Assembly (NCBI GenBank): GCA_900766395.1
Contig: CAAFWB010000031.1
Span: 1-8,162, forward strand
Direction of reading: 5' to 3'
From: Clostridia bacterium
GTDB taxonomy: Bacteria; Bacillota; Clostridia; Christensenellales; UBA1242
Length of the DNA stretch: 8,162 nucleotides
A model generated the notes under the pieces. The model had not been told where the DNA came from. It did not search any database and was given only the letters and a program-made list of their open reading frames with translations. Positions 6,036 through 8,162 of this stretch are shown here, in pieces; position 1 is the first letter of the stretch, and each line of letters opens with the position of its first letter. A program made the translations under genes and the position numbers.

Positions 6036-7194
6036 CGAACTTGAACGCATCAACCAGTCCATAACCCTCTTCATTCTTATTGAATGATATTGGTCTGCAA
6101 CTTGCAACAAGTTTTTGCTTGACTTGATATGGTGTTGCTCGCGGATATTTCTGCAAAATCAAAGCACATAATCCCGCAATCATTGGAGTGGCAACACTTG
6201 TGCCGCTCATTTTCCCATACATCTTTTTGTCCTGCGTGCAAGATGTAATATCAACGGAAGGCGCAAGGCAATCCGGTTTAAACTTTGAAAACGCTGGCCC
6301 ACGCGAAGAAAATTTGGCAATTTTAAAATCCTTTGTGTCGTAGTGTCCGTCATACGCACGCCTGTCATCAAGCCCGCCGACCGTGATTATTTTTGTGCTG
6401 ACTCCTGGCGACTTGATTGTCTGATATTCGGGTCCAGAGTTTCCCGCCGCCGCAACGACAACAATCCCCTTGCCAACAAGCATTTCAGCACCTTTTGCGA
6501 TTGGGTCGTTGACCATCATTGGCTCACTTCCAAAACTCATGCACACAACGCGGATGTTATATTCCAAATGGTGGTCATAAACCCACTGCATGGCAGAAAG
6601 AATGGTCATTGCTCCACTTTCGCCATCACTCGAAAGTGCTTTGAGGGCAACAATGTTTGATGCCGGTGCAACACCTTCATATTTTCCACCGCTCGCAAGA
6701 CCATTGCCGCTTCCGACACCGCAAACAAAAGTGCCGTGACCATTGTCATCATGCATTGTTTGATTGTCTGTCACAAAGTTTTCAAAATGAAGGACTCGAT
6801 TTTTGCCAAACACAAAGTCCATGTGTGGAGCGAGTCCCGTGTCAATGTAGCAAATTGTCACACCTTCACCGCGATATCCCGCATTATGAACTTCGTCCAC
6901 TCTCATGATTTTTCGCGAAACATCAATCATTGCTTGAACACTTGCCGCACGAGAAACATACTCAACAATTTTGAGCGCTGAAATCTTTTGCAAAGAACTC
7001 GGCAAAATATTGACACCAATCGCACCAATAAAAGGAAAAACATTTATTGACGAAATGCCGAGATTCTTTTTGTTTTTCACAAAATAGTTTTCAAGCTGAT
7101 ATGGACTTCTTGAATAAATCAGGCAGTCAACATTTTCTTTGCTTGAAAGTGTGAACACGCTTTCATATAAACTTGGGTCAATCTTTTGTTTCAT
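6025..7194 (-). CDS. Cytoplasmic subtilisin-like serine protease (S8 family, AprX-like)
   Basis: A 389-residue peptidase with a complete catalytic set: Asp118 in YIDTG, His153 in NGHGTFVCG, oxyanion-hole Asn252 in AAGNSGP, and nucleophile Ser333 in SGTSVATP. Residues 1 to about 90 form a region with alternating beta/alpha character that resembles an I9-type inhibitory propeptide; this is inference from position and pattern. There is no signal peptide and no membrane segment, so it probably acts in the cytoplasm like Bacillus AprX or intracellular subtilisins; the substrate is unknown. The ATG at 7194 overlaps the TGA of the upstream 96-residue gene (ATGA), with AAGGA (7204-7200) 5 bases before it, which indicates translational coupling. 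The frame closes with TGA inside the end of murG, and no terminator is visible there. Confidence 0.92.
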   Translation of the reverse strand: MKQKIDPSLYESVFTLSSKENVDCLIYSRSPYQLENYFVKNKKNLGISSINVFPFIGAIGVNILPSSLQKISALKIVEYVSRAASVQAMIDVSRKIMRVDEVHNAGYRGEGVTICYIDTGLAPHMDFVFGKNRVLHFENFVTDNQTMHDDNGHGTFVCGVGSGNGLASGGKYEGVAPASNIVALKALSSDGESGAMTILSAMQWVYDHHLEYNIRVVCMSFGSEPMMVNDPIAKGAEMLVGKGIVVVAAAGNSGPEYQTIKSPGVSTKIITVGGLDDRRAYDGHYDTKDFKIAKFSSRGPAFSKFKPDCLAPSVDITSCTQDKKMYGKMSGTSVATPMIAGLCALILQKYPRATPYQVKQKLVASCRPISFNKNEEGYGLVDAFKFVMF

Positions 7195-7481
7195 TTGAGT
7201 CCTTGCAAAATGGAATTAATATGATTTTTTTGCTCCTCACTCATGTAAGGCGCCATCATATTAAATGTGTTTGATAGTTTTTCAAAATCAAATGTGCCAG
7301 CCATTTTTTGTTTTGCAACTTCTTTGATTAGTTCTTCTTGGAGTTCGTTCTGTGACAAGTTTTTGTGCGAGTCATAGAAGTTTTGAAAATCCTTTGGCAA
7401 CTCTGTTTGTGAGTTTCTTGGCGCCTCTTTTGGTACTTCTTCAAACTTCATTTGTGCAAAATCTTTCAAATTTTTTGACAT
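7191..7481 (-). CDS. 96-residue protein of unknown function, coupled to the S8 protease
   Basis: Not recognised. The protein is hydrophilic and charged, without signal peptide or membrane segment. A disordered-looking N-terminal half rich in K, E, P and Q is followed by a probable helical half: LSQNELQEELIKEVAKQK (42-59) and FEKLSNTFNMMAPYMSEEQK (66-85). ATG 7481 has a good GAGG (7491-7488) 6 bases upstream, and the frame ends in a 4-base ATGA overlap with the protease gene, so the two are made together. A role as protease adaptor, substrate or regulator is possible from context only. Confidence 0.8.
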   Translation of the reverse strand: MSKNLKDFAQMKFEEVPKEAPRNSQTELPKDFQNFYDSHKNLSQNELQEELIKEVAKQKMAGTFDFEKLSNTFNMMAPYMSEEQKNHINSILQGLK

Positions 7482-7506
7482 TTAATACCTCAAAACTAAC
7501 TAGTTT

Positions 7507-7526
7507 AATATATGCGCGCATATATT
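7507..7526. promoter_or_regulatory. Perfect 20-bp palindrome in the divergent promoter region
   Basis: AATATATGCGCGCATATATT is its own reverse complement over all 20 bases, and positions 7508-7525 alternate purine and pyrimidine throughout. It lies midway between the divergent starts at 7481 and 7547. Each arm provides a TATATT that could be a -10: 7521-7526 for the rightward gene, 7512-7507 for the leftward one. No convincing -35 boxes were found (TTCACT at 7536-7531, 18-base spacing, is the best leftward candidate). It may be an operator shared by both genes. Confidence 0.6.
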
Positions 7527-7546
7527 TATTAGTGAAAGGAAACGCT

Positions 7547-7972
7547 ATGAATTTATCAAAATTATTAAAAGGCTTTACGGGGCAAAAACAATCCGTTTCT
7601 TCCGCACCTCGCCCCGCACCACAAAATTATAATCTTTCTGAAAACTACTATCCAAAAGAAGCATTTGACACGCCAAAGCAGCCACAAACGCAAGCTTCTG
7701 CAACACAGTTCGCGCCCAATTTTGCACCCGATTCGTCGCCAATGCAGCAAGTGCCACAACAGCAGCAAGCACCTGCAAGCGGCGGAGGACTCGACATTCA
7801 AAGTTTGTTGCCACTTCTTGCTGGAATGAACAGCGGTGGTGGCGGCGGGCTTAATATTGCAAGTCTGCTTGGAGGAAATAAGTCTGGTGCAAGTTCAGGA
7901 AATCCGCTCTATCTTGTTTCATCAATTTTGTCGATATTTTGTAACACTCCACAGCCTGTTTCATTTATATGA
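7547..7972 (+). CDS. Pro/Gln/Gly-rich small protein of unknown function, 3' end probably displaced
   Basis: Not recognised. An ATG with AAAGGA (7535-7540) 6 bases upstream begins a 141-residue frame. Residues 1-10 (MNLSKLLKGF) look like a short amphipathic helix. A low-complexity Ala/Pro/Gln linker follows, with QQVPQQQQAPAS near 65-76. Then come two related units: GGGLDIQSLLPLLAGM and GGGGGLNIASLLGG. There is no clear signal peptide. After about residue 119 (position 7904) the frame reads through the antisense strand of rsgA, giving an unrelated tail (LYLVSSILSIF...) up to TGA at 7970. The natural C-terminus is therefore probably missing. It is divergent from the 96-residue/protease operon across the palindrome, so the two may be co-regulated. 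Confidence 0.65.
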   Translation: MNLSKLLKGFTGQKQSVSSAPRPAPQNYNLSENYYPKEAFDTPKQPQTQASATQFAPNFAPDSSPMQQVPQQQQAPASGGGLDIQSLLPLLAGMNSGGGGGLNIASLLGGNKSGASSGNPLYLVSSILSIFCNTPQPVSFI

Positions 7973-8162
7973 AGGCAATTCCCGTATTTACAAGAATCAC
8001 GATATGGAATCATTTCTTCAAACAACAAATCTACATCATGTGGCAAAATAAAATCAAATCGAACATTGCTAAATCCTGGAGTGTCAACAATATTTGTTGT
8101 TTCATCTAGCGGAATAATTTCACAATGTCTAGTGGTATGTGTTCCTCTGTGAAGTTTGTCGC
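7909..8162 (-). CDS. rsgA: RsgA ribosome-assembly GTPase, partial and apparently 3'-truncated
   Basis: RsgA is a circularly permuted GTPase that checks and matures the 30S ribosomal subunit. The visible 83 codons enter from the right edge: HTTR (residues 8-11 of the fragment), the G3 motif DTPGFS (26-31), and the zinc knuckle C57-x4-C62-x-H64-x5-C70 (CKYGNC and ETGC), in the order and spacing seen in the C-terminal half of Bacillus RsgA. The frame ends ...IDETR then TAG at 7911-7909. Family members usually continue with a further helix of about 15-25 residues (RY..Y...), so the end looks cut at the same place where the opposing gene changes character. The 5' part lies outside the window. Confidence 0.8.
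   Translation of the reverse strand, partial: DKLHRGTHTTRHCEIIPLDETTNIVDTPGFSNVRFDFILPHDVDLLFEEMIPYRDSCKYGNCLHINETGCGVLQNIDKIDETR

Noticed and set aside
6343..6981. Rightward frames of 81-105 codons across the protease gene
   Set aside because: They are antisense to a complete S8 protease with all catalytic motifs and look like shadow frames.
7352..7546. Upstream extension of the rightward small gene to 7352
   Set aside because: It would run antisense through the 96-residue gene and the palindrome; the ATG at 7547 has its own well-spaced ribosome site.
7836..8051. Rightward 71-codon frame near the right edge
   Set aside because: It is antisense to the rsgA fragment and has no domain or ribosome site.
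1..8162. CRISPR arrays, tRNA/rRNA genes, insertion sequences, integrase or phage genes
   Set aside because: No regularly spaced repeats, cloverleaf or transposase motifs were seen on either strand; the HTH pair is the only hint of a mobile element.

Overview
The window looks like chromosomal DNA from an AT-rich, low-GC Gram-positive-type bacterium (Bacillota; probably a Clostridia- or Erysipelotrichia-like lineage, though the rank cannot be fixed from sequence alone). The reasons are purine-rich Shine-Dalgarno sites, sigma-A style -35/-10 boxes, a Bacillus-type MurG (HESD and SRGDQ motifs), a cytoplasmic AprX-like subtilisin and a ParE/ParC-type topoisomerase pair. TGA is used as stop and TGG as Trp, so the code is the standard bacterial one and not the Mollicutes code.

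Layout. Positions 1-4232 (minus strand) hold a type IIA topoisomerase operon, parE then parC; parC runs off the left edge. Sequence signatures favour topoisomerase IV over gyrase. The parE stop codon is followed directly, in the same frame, by an uninterrupted frame that gives ParC a charged N-terminal extension of 124 codons, although a strong internal ribosome site also precedes the conventional ParC start. parE has its own extended -10 promoter. Positions 4311-4854 hold a compact regulatory module: two small divergent XRE-type helix-turn-helix genes around two perfect 18-bp inverted repeats that overlap both promoters. It resembles a CI/Cro switch, and both mRNAs are predicted to be leaderless. 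A terminator overlaps the end of the leftward gene and a possible weak one follows the rightward gene.

Positions 4968-6035 hold murG (lipid II synthesis), away from the usual division and cell-wall cluster. It converges with, and overlaps by 11 bp, a cytoplasmic S8 serine protease gene (6025-7194, minus). That gene is translationally coupled (ATGA overlap) to an upstream 96-residue protein of unknown function (7191-7481). A divergent Pro/Gln/Gly-rich small protein gene starts at 7547, and a perfect 20-bp alternating purine-pyrimidine palindrome lies between the two starts. At the right edge, the 3' part of rsgA (ribosome-assembly GTPase) lies antisense to the tail of that small gene. Both reading frames look cut at about 7904-7911, which suggests a rearrangement or an assembly join.

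The most unusual items are the self-contained divergent repressor switch with mirrored leaderless promoters, the parE/parC same-frame junction with its ParC extension, and the double truncation near 7908. No RNA genes, CRISPR arrays or insertion sequences were recognised.
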